64,000 nucleotides of DNA, taken from Takakia lepidozioides. Its lineage: Eukaryota; Streptophyta; Takakiopsida; Takakiales; Takakiaceae. Position numbers and translations under genes: made by a program. The DNA lies in assembly GCA_030704615.1 (NCBI GenBank), contig CM060734.1, forward strand, positions 47,136,042 to 47,200,041. Reading direction: 5' to 3'. Of the stretch, positions 1-12,078 are shown in pieces (position 1 is the first letter of the stretch; each line of letters opens with the position of its first letter). The notes under the pieces are model-generated. The model did not search any database and was not told where the DNA came from. It was given only the letters and a program-made list of their open reading frames with translations.

Positions 1-168
1 CTTCAACCTCCTCGTTGATACTTAACTTTGGAGCAAAGTATTAGCTATCATAAACGATTATGTTGCTGAGCCAGATCTTACCGTCTGCACTCACAAGGCC
101 AGACAGTATATAGTCCTGATCATGTGAACATTATAAATTTGCTGAATTGGGTGCGTGCGTGGCTGCAG

Positions 169-1234
169 AGTACTTGATACCAAAAGGTTGGGCGGTGGTG
201 CCTTTCTTCCGGTCCGTGCATTACGATCCCTCAGTCTATCGAGATCCTTACAAGTTCGACCCGTGGCGCCATCAGGTTCCCATCAAACGTCTCTCATGAC
301 CCATACTTGCAGAGGATATGGTCGAAGCAGCCCCTATTTCCTTTGCAGTGTTCCGTCAAATGATCCAGACCCACTAACTGTGGAGAAATGCCGTAGACGA
401 CATTGGCCACAACCCCTCCACTGGAGCGCTTCCTTAGAGAATTGTTTGCCGATTGTTTGGGGATAGGGGAGGATATGAGCTCCTTCAAATGAGACCTGAT
501 CGTATGGTAGAGGCCTTTCCCTTCCTCTTCAACCTTATGAAATTGAAAGTCTGAAATGACTCCTTCCGCCGGAGAGAGGATCGTTGTCAATCCGAAAAAA
601 GCAACAGAGAAGAGCCTGGGGAACTACCATGGCATTACACTTCTTAGTGCAGTTGGCAAGCTGTTTGGAGGACACCACAGGCTCCACCTCACCTCATGAC
701 TTGTGTACATTCTCTCTCTCACCCACGACGAATACTCACTCTCTTATCCAGATTTAGGCATTGATGAAAACTGTTTCAAACTCACACGAATCTAGAGTTT
801 CCTTCAGCAGAAAGTCTTACGCAGAAGTAGAGTTGTCATCAGCCCCTAATGACGGCTCTGTGTATACGTCAGGAAGCAAATGGGTCGAAGTTACCCTTCT
901 TTGGGTTTGGAGGTGGAGGAAGACTGTGCCCTGGTGCGGAGCTGGCGCGCACTGAACTCTGCATCTTCCTTCACCACCTTGTAACCAAATTTGAGTAAGT
1001 CTTCTGTTCTCATGCTGGTATTGACGCCGGCTTCGGCCCGAGTCTGTACTCTCTTCTCATGCTCAACTTGTCTGGAGAGTAATAAGCTTCTTTCTCTCTT
1101 TCTCAAATAAGATTAATGGATTGTGCAGCTGGAAGCTGCAAGGAACAGATGTTCAGTCACATTTCCCCTTCCCAAGACTTAGCCAACGACTTCCCATCCG
1201 AGTCAAGCCACTACAGTCAAGTTCCTCAAACTAA
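169..1234 (+). CDS. Cytochrome P450, CYP85-clan-like, 3' part (three last exons)
   Basis: Three exons join in frame: 169-275, 873-994 and 1129-1234, ending in TAA. Exon one encodes [19 protein letters not shown] followed by the meander motif FDPWRHQ. Exon two encodes the heme-thiolate loop [12 protein letters not shown], with the cysteine that ligates heme iron, then the L-helix [18 protein letters not shown]. Exon three encodes the terminal [16 protein letters not shown]. All splice sites are canonical (AG before 169, 873 and 1129; GT after 275 and 994) and phases match, so this is probably a live gene whose 5' exons lie left of the window. The IPKGW...FDPWR and FPFPRL...PIRV signatures are typical of the plant CYP85 clan (CYP90/85/716 relatives, often hormone or triterpenoid oxidation). 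The exact family and substrate cannot be read from 111 residues. An ER-anchored monooxygenase is expected. Confidence 0.88.
480..665 (+). mobile_element. Degenerate LINE reverse-transcriptase fragment in the P450 intron
   Basis: This stretch aligns by eye with 13,083-13,268 of the full LINE downstream: both share the segment around ctcttcaacctta, the gtcattgtcaat-like run and the ggggaactaccgtggcatcac block (RT region NYRGITLL). It has several indels and no open frame, so it is a much older insertion than the two other LINE copies. It sits between the meander and heme-loop exons of the P450 and should be spliced out. Confidence 0.75.
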
Positions 1235-2086
1235 ACTTCTATCTCTGTGAAGAGCAACGTGGGTCAATGCATGACAGCAACATTCCACTTCAAGAGAAGT
1301 AGTTTACTTACCAATAGATCGATGAAGATTGATGAGATGATCTGGCTGTGTCAGTTAGCACGTTAGCACCACTTTTGGTAGTTCTACGGCCAAGGTCATG
1401 TGTGTTTAGTTGCCACAAAATTTTGTTAGGGCACACTGGCAGTGTTATCATCATTTGAGAGAGAAACTGAGCTATAACATGGAATTCTGCATGACATCAC
1501 TTTCTTTGTAAATATGCTAGTTCTCTTCTGTGCACATGAACATAACATAGCTAATTGCAAAGCAGACTCAAGTCTGACATCCAGTTGTTCATGTTGATAA
1601 GGAAATGAGGCAGCCATAGAAGTTCTTGGTTAAAAGAGGTCAAAACTTTCACAACATTGTATGAATTCCAAAAAATGAGCCAATGCCAAGAAATAGATTG
1701 GCGAAAGATGGTGATATTTCACTGACGCAAGCTAGTTTTGTCTCAATGCCAAAATTATTGATCTAAATGCCACCTCCATCTGCTTCAACAAAATACTGTC
1801 CATGGGACTGTCCAACCTCAGGATCTGCTGAGTAAAAAATTGAGAACAAAGCATGGGCTTATGAGATGGGGCAAAACTATGCATGTGAATGGGGCACACC
1901 TATTCATCTACCACTAATAAGCATGGAGAAGAGGCCTGTAACCCGGGAACTCATTGCAGTGTTTACATCTACAAATAATCAGATGAAAATGTTCCCCACT
2001 CACTTCTCTTACATATAGCTGAGTTGGAAAAAAGCTGCCTACTTGAGGCACCAAGTGAGCAAGAGTGATTTTGAGTCCTGAAAGTA

Positions 2087-5000
2087 TTATGCCCGGCTCA
2101 TGTAACTTCCTGTCCGTGTGTCCACCTGGATTGCATCTCCAATGTTGACAAACAATGGAACATTCACCACCGCCCCCGTCTCCACTGTTGCTGGCTTTGT
2201 CCCTCCTGGTTAATGTAAGCTTACCATTAGTAGTGAAACCACCTCCCCCACTTGTCTCTCTCTCTCTCTCTCTCTCAGTGTGGAGAGATGGCCTATGGTT
2301 CCGCCTCTGGTCTTGTGGGATCAAGGGAAAGATGTGGAGAGTTGTCCACAACTTGTATGCTCACACCAAAAGCTGTGTCACTGTTAACGGACAGAAGTCC
2401 AACTTCTTTGACATAGACCAAGGTGTAGCTCAAGGATGTACTCTCTCCCCTCTGCTCTTCAATGTTTTTATCAATCAACTCCTCGAGGATGTGGAAAGTG
2501 AGGGATTTGGGTTAAGGGTGGGTGATACCACCATACCAGCCCTTATGTTTGCGGATGACTTCGCAGGCATAGGGGAGACTCCAACCAATCTCCAGGAGTT
2601 GATACTTTGATCTTTGGGGGCTAGAGGCAAATGTCAGCAAATGTGCAGTGGTAGCATTCAACGACAGAGGAGAGGGAGGAAGTGATCTTAAGTGGCAGTG
2701 GGGTAGCCAAGAGATCCCGGTCCTCCCTTCCTACACTTACCTGGGCGTTGAGTTTTCCTCCAATTGTAATTGGGATGCACATATCCGGAAAGTTGTTCAA
2801 ACTGGCAAGGGCTAAGCTCTGGGGCTCACTAAATTTTTCCACTGCAGAGGGGTCAACTCTGAGGTTAAGAAAACCATGCTTTGTCGCGTTATTAGACCTT
2901 CCTTGGAGTACGGATCTGCTATATGGGTTGATAACTCCAACCAGGCTAAGTCTCTAGAATCCATTCAAGTGGGGGTGCTTAAGGAGTGTATGTCAGCATG
3001 CTCCAAAACAGCCAATGTGGCTGTTCGGGGTGAGTTTGGCATTCCGTCCTTAAGCTCCCAACGAGATGAATTCAAGGTCAGATGGTGGGGTCAGCTGCAA
3101 CATATGCCCAACACCAGATATCCTAAGTCTCTATATCTTGGAAACAGGACCGCCCTGTCAAACAGGCTAAGTCCTGGCAGAAGAGAGTAGAAGAGATTCT
3201 CAAGGACCTGGACCTGGAACCGCAAGTCTTGACCCTGCTGGATAAATCTGACTTAGAGGCTGTAGTGTCCGAAGCCATGTCTGTTGCCGTGAGATTGTCT
3301 GATGAAAATGAAGTTAGGCAGAAAACTTCCCTGAACTTGTTTCCAGTCAGAGGACATCTTGGATGACCTCAAGGGTCTACCCACTCTCGGCACTAGACTG
3401 AAATTTAAACTCAGGGCAGGAAGCCTACCTTTGAACAGCAAACAGAAGCAGAGAGGAAAGGGAGAGTGCAATTGCCCGTTGTGTGGGCAATCTGAAGACA
3501 GTATTCATTTTCTGATACACTGTCCGGGGTTCTCTCACCAAAGAGACGCTCTCTTCAATTCTATCAAGGGAATTGTGCCTGTACCCCTGTTTACCAACTT
3601 TGAAAGTCTCGAGGCTGAGCCAAAAGCCCAGGCCCTCCTGAGGCCTAGTTTTTGGGCAAATCACACACAGCAGATTGATGCTTGTGTGAAGGGATTTCTA
3701 GAGGATATCTGGAAAACCCGGATTAATTCTTTATATGAAGGTAAGTCTTACTACCAACGTCAGCCCCTGACAGAGGTAGGTTCTGTCCCTTTTGTTCCCG
3801 CTCAAACTGGGCGCGGGGTCAATGGCCACAAGGCTACGGCAAACAACGTCTGATGAGTACAATCTCTCTGCAATTTGCTCCATCCAACTGCCAGGTCTAC
3901 ATCCACAAGGCTGAGGCAAGCACATGTGTCAAAAATGAGCACCTCTCTCTGGCTGCCACTTCCGCCCAAACTGAGCGGAGGCTATGGGCATCAAGGACAC
4001 AGCAAAGGACACTTACACAGCTCTTACCAGCCATTGGTGTTGCAACTGCACTACAATATTGTAGCAGGTCCCAAACAGTAAAGTGAAAATTTCAGAGACT
4101 CGCTGGCAAAATCAACCAGGTTGCAAGTGGAAGGTACCTTGAGCAGTGTCACCCTTCAAGCCTGGGTCAGTGTCAGTCACCTTTACAACTACAGTAATGG
4201 GAAGGTCCACGTCAATAACCTGCATCCCAAGTAATGAAATCAGAATCCAGGTTGAAGTTACTGAAGTTGTCAGGAAGGCTGTTCCTGATTGAAATAAAAG
4301 AGTAGAGTAGGGATGCATGCCAACAGTAGAAGCTTGATGCTGCAAAAGGGCTGTCTACCAGCGACATCCCTCCTTTCTTTCTCTCTCTCCTCTGTACTAG
4401 TGAGGTGTTTGATTGTACGCCATGCGCCCTCTCAATGTAGTCTTTCCACCCCTACCTCGCAACCCTTCAATTGAAGGTATTCTACATTCTATCTCACAAT
4501 CAAATGCTACATGAGAGAAAGTCAATGGGCATGTCTCGCTGGGCCCTTCAACACCCTCTTCTAATGTTTGCTTGATCAGGGGTAGGGGGATATACCCTTC
4601 CTTTCCAGGTAAGCACGCTGCACTCCATGCCCTCCTTAATCCACTTGCTTCTGTCTCCCAAGTCCTTCAGGTTTAACCGAGTCTCCTCATATGTCACCTA
4701 CACGAACTCTTGCATACTATTATGTTGTGAGCATCCTTCCCACATTGACTCAAGTAAATTGCTGTACTATTTTGATTGCTTCCTGTGAGTGTTGGTACCC
4801 AGAGCCAGCTATGAGGTTGCAGATGTATGAGACTCGCACTGAAATTTTCATACCACTCGCACACAGCCAATGACAATCTAGTAAGAGGGAATCAAGTGTT
4901 GATGTATCAGCTGGAAATCATAAATTCTGCTATAGCCCACTACCGGGAAAGTGATGTAGCAAATGTGGCAGTGATTGCACACCTCATCACCGGCTCAAGG

Positions 5001-7787
5001 AGAGAGAAAGAAGGCAGGGGTTATAACGTCCACGGGGCCCTGTGCCAAAGTGAACAATAAGACACGGACTTCAAAGCTGGGAGATGCAGACAGAGAAAGA
5101 GAGTCAGAGAGGCACACCATATCCATGAAAACATATTGATCGCCATCCACATATGTGTGCTGCTTGACATCCTTCACTACTGTTGCCTCATCCAGCTGCC
5201 CTCCATCACTCCAAGCCATACCATACCTTCACCATCAGTTGTATGCTAAAAACTACCACTCTAAGGTCAAGTTTCTATACTGATAGCTCCTCTGGTGTAG
5301 GTAAGTTGGATGATGACTGAGGTCTGACCTGATCTCATCTACTGTTCAAGTATAGGAACTCTCTTCACAATTACTAGTTTCGTACCACCTCCTCCTACAT
5401 CCACAATTGAGTACTGAGTTCCATGAGGGTGAGCCATGAGCCTTCTGAGTACATCTTGGTTGTCCCCAACAAGTATACTGACCAGTGGACAAAAATCTTG
5501 CTACTACTACTGCTGATACAAACACCAAACTGCTTACATTTTATTATGTATTAAAATGAGCTAACAGATATTTTGACTCTGGAAAGTAAGATATTGAAAA
5601 TTTTTCAACCCAGAAAGTACCGATTCTCCAGCTCGGAATGTGCGTTCAACAGTATTTCCAGTGATATAGTTCCGCAGCTTGGTTCGCACAAATGCGGCTC
5701 CCTTTCCCGGCTTCACATGCAGGAACTCTTCACCAACAAGCCCACCATAGTCCTATTATGTGTTGACCAACGTAGACTGGTACCAAAAACATGTCCCAGT
5801 GAGAGGCGAATAGACTGACAAAGTTACAACCAGCTTGGATATAGTAGGTGACTCGATGCAGTGACTAAGTGAGAAAGCTCATTGCATATTTTGCACAGGC
5901 ATGGATGGATGAAGAGTTACTCCCAGCACTTGCTAAAGTGGGAGTCAAGGTTTTGATAGCTCTGGAAGCCAACAACTGAAAAGCAGGTGCTATGCAGCCA
6001 CAAACTTCATTCGCAACAATGAAGTGGTGGCAATCAATTCTGCCACTGTCCAGTAAGCACACATTCTTGGATCTGTTGTAGCTGACATGCAATCATATTT
6101 AAAGAGCAAATATGAGCAACTATTCTGTTGAATACCTAGGGACTAGTTGAGTGCTCCAAACTTTGTGATTGGATGTACATGTTAAGTTTTCCACACCTAA
6201 AATAAGAATTTATTGTTGTTTGTTCCTCAACATGTTAGCATGTGAAGAGCGAGTCCATGACAGTCCTTGACAACTGCTGTCCTATTGAGATGGTGTCTAT
6301 TAGTGCAGAGCGGTCAAACATCAAGCAAGTTCTACAGTCACTGGCTTACATGGACTAAATAGTGTAATCAAAGGACTGGGGGGATCTCATGTTGGTCAAT
6401 ACCCTTCACTTGGGTGCAGATGCAACTTTAGCGTTGAAGAACTCAACAGGGTACACTTGTCTCACAAATACAGTTTTGCCGACAGTTCCTTCCATCAAAC
6501 TCAGCGAATAGGACACAGGATGGTACAGTATGTGCTTACATCGTACCTTGCACACGCCAAGGGGCACCATCCAGCTCAATGCTGGTGCCAGGCCTGAAGT
6601 CATTGCTACTTATGGCCCATACTTCTGCACCCATTCATTCAAAGCCCAGTCTTGACATGTTAATCCCCAAGGTCTAGGGAATTTGACAAGAAAGATTGTA
6701 ATGGCAGTGCATCTTTTCAGCATGTACAGCCCTAGTCTCTAAATTTGTATTCTCTGCGGCTATATTCAGGTTCCGTTAGTTTATCTCCCCATTATCACAC
6801 AGACTGCACCCATTCATCACACATATGTGAATCCAACAGTGAAGATATGCATACAGCAATTATCCTTCCAATGTGGAGGGACTATACCGGGGTTAAGCTG
6901 GAGAGCACCGCTGAATCTTGCCTATCTATGCTTCCAGCTGGCTCACCCATACTAACCCATGCCAAATCAACCAGCTTTCTGTTCAATTTTCAAGGTACAC
7001 ATAATTTGAAAATATGAACTCGCTGTCACCAGAGGAGAGTGCATACTAGCATTGTGGTTTCAGCAGGTTAAAATTCAACAAAATGACATTAGAAAGGAGG
7101 ACCTTTCCAATGTGTACATGTATAGCTGGACATGTCATTTGCAGAGGCCGCAAGTGAAGTTGTCTTATCTTGAGTTACAAATTTGAGCGCAACTTTCACA
7201 CTTGAACCTTTGCTGGATCATCCTTTTACTCTAAATAATCAAGTGCACACAACCATAGCACCTTTTCAAACAATGTGTGCATCATACCAGACGTAATTTA
7301 ATTAGTAAGGGAGGCTTCTTGAAGTGTAAATAAATGAAAGGTGCAACTCCTGCCAATTTTTGTAAAGGAGACAAGGTCCCCGTGCAAAGTAATTACTCAA
7401 GATCGACAACTTAATCCACCATAAGACTAATTCTGTTCCATCACACAGATGCTATACACTGGTGGTCTGCGCGCCCACCCTCCCTGTTGGATGACAATCG
7501 GTGCGTCAGCTATGTCACAGCCACCCCCGTTCCGTTTTCTGGTCTCCAGATTCATTCTAGCTGCTCAAAATACCAATGTGACATCCTCAACAGTATAGAG
7601 AAACAGGGAGGGACTCGGACAGGAAAATACCCAGGGTGGAGCACCTTTGAGTCCGAAGTCGAGGCACAGCAGGAGGCAGGGCCAGTCTGAGTTGTCCATT
7701 CCTAGAAGAAGTGCTTGCTGAGGACGACAGGGTTGCAATGGAAGTGTAATGGACTGTCACACCTGCTGCAACACCTGCCATCGCCAT
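2087..7787 (-). CDS. EFP: Chloroplast translation elongation factor P (complete, 7 exons)
   Basis: Minus-strand exons 7631-7787, 6547-6624, 5621-5727, 5118-5195, 4596-4697, 4138-4219 and 2087-2205 total 723 nt (240 codons plus TAA). Every junction is AG/GT and every phase agrees. Exon 1 starts MAMAGVAAG and is Ala/Ser/Arg-rich, a plastid transit peptide. Exons 2-3 give the KOW-like N-domain ([27 protein letters not shown]), exons 4-5 the middle OB domain ([21 protein letters not shown]), and exons 6-7 the C-terminal OB domain ([40 protein letters not shown]) ending MSRA. EF-P binds between the ribosomal P and E sites and relieves stalling at polyproline. The [17 protein letters not shown] segment is where bacterial EF-P carries its modified lysine or arginine; here the tip residue reads as K. 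Intron 6 contains an antisense LINE. The ATG at 7787 was chosen because a second ATG follows two codons later and upstream sequence is GT/GA repeat. Confidence 0.94.
2277..3868 (+). mobile_element. 5'-truncated LINE copy inside EF-P intron 6
   Basis: Nearly identical to 13,468-15,080 of the full LINE, from the end of the RT palm ([16 protein letters not shown]) through the FADD catalytic box region (2548-2560) to the C-terminal cysteine motif [19 protein letters not shown] (about 3460-3522). Small indels break the frame near 2610 and 3150-3190. It is inserted right after a (CT)n run at 2252-2278 and ends with the same tgagtacaatctctct tail as the full copy. Five-prime truncation is typical of target-primed reverse transcription. 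It is antisense to EF-P and intronic, so it need not harm the gene. Confidence 0.9.
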
Positions 7788-7817
7788 TGCCTTTCCTCTC
7801 TTCCAGATTATTGCGTG

Positions 7818-7858
7818 TCTGTGTGAGAGAGAGAGACACACACACAGACACACAGAAA
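7818..7858. repeat. GT/GA/CA microsatellite upstream of EF-P
   Basis: Runs of tgtgtctgtgtgagagagagagacacacacacagacacac lie 30-70 bp upstream of the EF-P start codon on the minus strand, in its probable 5' leader or promoter. Confidence 0.8.
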
Positions 7859-8821
7859 AGGATATGCTAAAACCCTGGACTGTGGTATAGACTAGGGGTT
7901 CTGATTTTTGTTTAACATTTATTTATATACTTGTTATGTATTTTATTTTCGTTAAAGCCATGTGAGAATGTCGGAAGCATATTCGACGGAATATCCAACA
8001 GATGCACCCGTGTTTTATTTTGTTTTCATTTGCATTCATCTGCGATCGCATCCGTCAGCCATTGAACCATCAGCTCTAGGGCTGGCTGGAATGTAATTTC
8101 TTTCAAAAGCAAGGGTGTTAATTGTGAAAATGGCTCCAGGCCCCACTGTAATTCCAAGTAACCGAGCGTTGAGCAAGAAAACGACTAGGGGAAGGGAGCT
8201 GAGAATTTCTGACGTAGTTTCTGGTCACCCATTTGGTAACTATAGTTCCTTCAAGTATCTTGCATCATTGGAAGAGCAATTTATGAGCAATTGAATAGAT
8301 TATCACAGCAACCGATGTGCATCAATCCTCATTACAATATTATGTATCCATACTTTCAAGTTTTACAGCTCTTGATACCAATTGTCTCTGGAACTAATTG
8401 TAGGAGTAAAGATAGCTATGGTTTCTTGACGGATAACCTCACAGAGACAGTCGGTGTCACCTTTAAGAGTGTTTGATATGTGTTCCGCATGTTGTGGGTG
8501 CCTCTCTCTCCTTCATATATAATTCCACAGTTTCACCACCACTGCACTTTGTTGGTGAAAGTCATCTAGGGACGAGAATAGTCACCTTAGTCGTCCCTTC
8601 ATCTAGGGACGAGAATAGACCAAATGATCCCTTCCTCTCCCATTCAACCAAACACATGCATACCTCAGCTCCTCCTGTTTCAGGATTCAACATCTTGCTC
8701 TCTCTATTCTGTATCAACAAAATGCACTCACCCGTGGTAACTCGACTTGTCACCGTCTGTGGCACGTCCCAACTCATATCCCTTGGTCTCTTAGGAAGCA
8801 TAGTTCGCCCTAATCTCCAGG
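7859..8821. other. Intergenic stretch without a recognised gene
   Basis: No family could be recognised. A short open frame of 54 codons begins at the ATG near 8130 (MAPGPTVIPSNRALSKK) and ends near 8294 without similarity that I know. An imperfect doublet of about 30 bp (catctagggacgagaata) occurs at 8561 and 8600. This interval also contains the expected upstream region of the EF-P gene on the minus strand. Confidence 0.4.
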
Positions 8822-9031
8822 AGGTGCTGACCATGCTTCAAGCTGTGGTTGAGTGCACATTGAGAGGGCATGATTGGAAAGGGTCCATTGAAATGTAGAA
8901 ATCATGGACTTCTGGGGTCATGCAGATAGGTGCTGACCATGCTTCAAGCTGTGGTTGAGTGCACATTGAGAGGGCACGAATGGAAAGGGACCACTGAAAT
9001 GTAGAAATCATGGACTTCTGGGGTCATGCAG
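8822..9031. repeat. Tandem duplication, unit 106 bp
   Basis: The segment starting aggtgctgaccatgcttc at 8822 recurs at 8928 with only a few differences, both copies ending gacttctggggtcatgcag. The copies are close to identical, so the duplication is recent. No coding role is evident. Confidence 0.9.
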
Positions 9032-9242
9032 TTCCTATCCTGGGCAGCTTGACTGGAAACGCGCTGGAGTGTCCATGTGGTAGCATATGTGTCTTCAAAG
9101 AACGGAAATGGTCTCTGCAAGCTTCATAGTCAGCAGAGCATCTTGAGCCCAGGTCCATTTACAGCACACACTGAAGACCCTGGCACAGAGATCGGAGAAG
9201 TAGAGGGAAAGATGACACTGAACAGCTCCCTGGACCTAATTT

Positions 9243-9505
9243 TTACTTAGAGTAGGTGCATGCGATCTTCAGTAGATGTTTGTTAAGCTTTTTTGGTGCT
9301 GAGAAGAAAGGGCTGTGGTCAGAGTTTATGATACGAATCTTTCCGGGGTGATTGTTGGGATCAGACAAGAATGCTTCAACCTGTGCTTCAGCAGGAAGAA
9401 CTCTGAAGAATTCTGTCTTCCAATGTCTTTGATGTACACAGCTGGAACCGTTCCGTGCTTCTGAGCTGTATATGAAATAGCAGCTGGAAAGGGGTTTCAT
9501 CCCGT
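9243..9505 (-). pseudogene. Methylesterase-like alpha/beta hydrolase, last exon, frameshifted
   Basis: Reading the minus strand, three frames in succession give HGTVPAVYIK, TLEDRIL and then EFFRVLPAEAQVEAFLSD...IRIINSDHSPFFSAPKKLNKHLLKIA with a TAA at 9243-9245. The last part matches the C-terminus of plant methylesterase (MES) alpha/beta hydrolases, where (A/S)DH supplies the catalytic histidine and is followed by the M/FFSxPxxLxxxLLxIA helix. Two single-base frame changes near 9420-9450 break the exon. No upstream exons with the nucleophile elbow were found, and the LINE at 10,241 lies upstream on this strand. MES enzymes hydrolyse methyl esters of hormones such as salicylate or jasmonate; which substrate applies here is unknown. 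Confidence 0.55.
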
Positions 9506-10223
9506 ATCACCTTTTTTCTTCTTCCACTTTTCCACATTGAGTCTGCAGAAGTTGTGAGGGAATCAATGTTAACATATTTGTAGCAAGACACATTTGCTGC
9601 ACTGCTACTCCTCCAAGCACTTGCATCCTTAAAAATTGAAAGCACCCTTCATAAGGAACCAATACCACATTTCCAGCAGAAAACGGTGACGTAACAATAC
9701 AGACATCCACAAAGCTGCTCCTCACTTGGTACTGTCTACAGTACACCCCAGACCATATGCAGAGTAATGTGATAGATAGTAACACACCTGACCTGCCCCC
9801 ACTCCGAAAATGTAAGGCACCCCCTTCTCCAAAGAACTGATTCAGACACATGGTGGCACTGGTCAGTGAATACAACCATGGTATTTTCAACCACTGCCAC
9901 ACAGATCATGTTCTCTGTAAATGAGTGCCACACAGGTTGCCAGATAACACTTCGTGACACCTATGCTTTCACATGAGGAAAAATGTCTGAGGTGGTAGTG
10001 AAGATTGAGTACTAGGGTGTCACATATTTTGTGAAATACAACCACCTCAGGAGGTATCACTTCTGAATGAGATAGCTGTTGGCACTCCCATTTCAGATTG
10101 ACTTGTGTGTTGTCACATCAATCTACGACTCTTAAGGTAATGGCTGCGAGGTTCAAAATGGGGGTCTCAAAAATCTGACAAGGCCATTTGAGACGCCCAC
10201 CATTTGGACAAAGCATAGGTTTC
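9506..10223. other. Unassigned interval between MES-like exon and LINE
   Basis: A minus-strand open stretch (9507-9902) shows no recognised motif, and its codon pattern is unconvincing. It could be the intron upstream of the MES-like exon. Nothing else is seen. Confidence 0.35.
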
Positions 10224-10240
10224 ATCTCTCTCTGTCTCGA
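10224..10240. repeat. Left target-site duplication of the full LINE
   Basis: atctctctctgtctcga at 10,224-10,240 is repeated as atctctctgtctcga at 15,077-15,091, differing by one CT unit. Together they bracket the LINE. Confidence 0.8.
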
Positions 10241-10564
10241 CTCTCCCTGTCCTCTAGGAAGCCTATTGACATTGGGTGGACTTGAAACGGGAGTACATTA
10301 ATGTCTCTGTGACTAAATGCCGGCCTTGTGACCTCGTGTCCTTGTTTGTTTCGACCTGAAGCGCTTTGCTTCAGGTAAGGTAGTGCATTGGATTTAGTTG
10401 GAAAGCTTGGGGCCTTTCCCTCTTTAGAATATGCCTACACGGGCCATTCCCTGCAACTCCCTGGAGTGTGATCTCTGAATGGTAACAAGCGGACTCCTAC
10501 CGCTTGGGGGCAGCCCCTCCGCCCAAATTGGGCAGTCGTATGCTCTGTCTAGCATACTCGGCAC

Positions 10565-12031
10565 TTGGGCTCGGGTTGGTTCCTGTGCTTAAACTTATGG
10601 CCTGCGAAAACAATCAAAAATTTAGCTCCTATCAACATCAACACTCCTCAGGGTGATCCCTGGGAATTGGTTACTTATGCCAAATCTAGGGCTTCATGTG
10701 TAGTTTTTGGGGTGAATCCCAGGATGGACGATGTGTCCTTTAAAACTACATGCTCTAGCTTAGGCTTGGATTTCATGGCTAATGGTACCATCTCGAGACT
10801 TGATAACAGGGGTACGTTGAAGGTTGCAATGACCAAAAGTGCTTCTAATAGAGTCCTGCATCAATTCAATCTCAAAGAAGTTCATCCCTTGACTGGCTGG
10901 AGAGCGGTCTTAGACATTGGTGATTCAATGGGGCGCTCTAGGAAGACAACCAAGGGCAACAACTTCAACTTGAGAGTTTCTAATCGGTTTGACGCTCTGG
11001 ATGAGGTTGAATCCAAACAGCCAGAAGGACAAGATGCCCCTAAGTGTACGGAACCTGAATGTCCTGAATCTGAAGGATTTGGTACTCTGAATGGTTTACC
11101 AATCCTCAAGGTTTACACAAGACGAACAAATTCTATACACGGGGTAATTGTCCCCAAGCCGTCAGATGGACAATCTGTCTCTAAGTGTGCAGAGCCTGAA
11201 GGATTTGGTACTCTAAATGGTTTACCAATCCTCAAAGTCTACACAAGACGAGCAAAATCTATACACGGGGTAATAGTCCCCAAGCAGTCCGACGGACAAT
11301 CTGCCCCTACGTGTGCGGAGCCTGTGCGTCGTGTAACTGAAAGATTTGGTACCCTGAATGGTTTACCAATTCTCAAAGTTTACACAAGACGAGCAAAATC
11401 TACACATGGGGTAACTGTCCCCCCTTTGCAGAACGGTTGGCCGTCCAGGAGCAATCACAAGCTACCTAGACGACAAACAATTCACACGCAAAGGGCTGGC
11501 TTGCAGCTGGCCACTTTCAACTTCTCAGGGTTGACCAACCAAAGGAAACAACTTGAAGTGGGACAAGTTCTTCGGACTAATGATATTCATATCTGTGCTG
11601 GGCAAGAAACATGGGAAACGTCGGATAAACTGGTTGGAGATGTCATTGGTTATAAATGGGCAGGTAAGATGTGTACTCTCAAGGCAGCCTCTGCCAAACG
11701 CGGTCAAAAAGGGGTCGGATTCTTTGTCCGTGATTTCTTGTTTGACAATTGTGAAATTATCAACAAGGGTTTGAGGTACGAGCATAGTATCTGGCTAAAA
11801 CTGAATTTGAAGGGCGGCATTAGTACAAAGGACCTCTTTGTTGGTTGTGTTTACATGCCCACAGAGGGGACCCTTAGTGCTGATGCAGACAAGGCCTTCG
11901 AAGATGTAAAGCTGGACTGTGCTTCGTTCCTTGCCAAAGGTCAGGTGGTACTATTGGGGGACTTCAATGCCTGGAGGGCAAAGGGATCCATCAGGACGAT
12001 ATCATTGGACCTTTTGGTGAGGACGAGCTGA
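10565..12031 (+). pseudogene. LINE ORF: ORF1-like domain plus APE endonuclease
   Basis: Open for 488 codons. The N-terminal half (VVFGVNPRMDDVSF...) resembles no domain I can name. Residues about 165-300 hold three copies of a module beginning FGTLNGLPILKVYTRR (starts 11,075, 11,201 and 11,343). Residues about 310-480 form an endonuclease/exonuclease/phosphatase fold: LQLATFNFSGL with the metal-binding Asn, GQETWE with the catalytic Glu, and LLGDFNAW with the Asp/Asn pair. These nick target DNA to prime reverse transcription. The frame stops at 12,031, inside the endonuclease; the remainder, including DYIIMDK and TSDHFLVW with the catalytic His, follows in another frame from 12,079. Confidence 0.85.
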
Positions 12032-12078
12032 ATTCTAATGGCAGACGGTTAATTAACTGTCTAGAAGAGCTTCAGCTT

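Noticed and set aside
155-466. 103-codon open frame at the left edge
   Set aside because: It is a shadow frame of the P450 exon at 169-275; the real product is in another frame and stops at a splice donor.
761-955. 64-codon open frame
   Set aside because: Overlaps the P450 heme-loop exon in the wrong frame.
1914-2351. 145-codon minus-strand frame with Cys/His residues
   Set aside because: It runs through the last EF-P exon in a shifted frame and through a CT repeat; the apparent Cys/His pattern is an artefact.
7587-7853. Longer EF-P start at 7,853 (MCLCVCLSLSHRH...)
   Set aside because: The extra N-terminus is encoded by a GT/GA microsatellite; the ATG at 7,787 gives a normal transit peptide.
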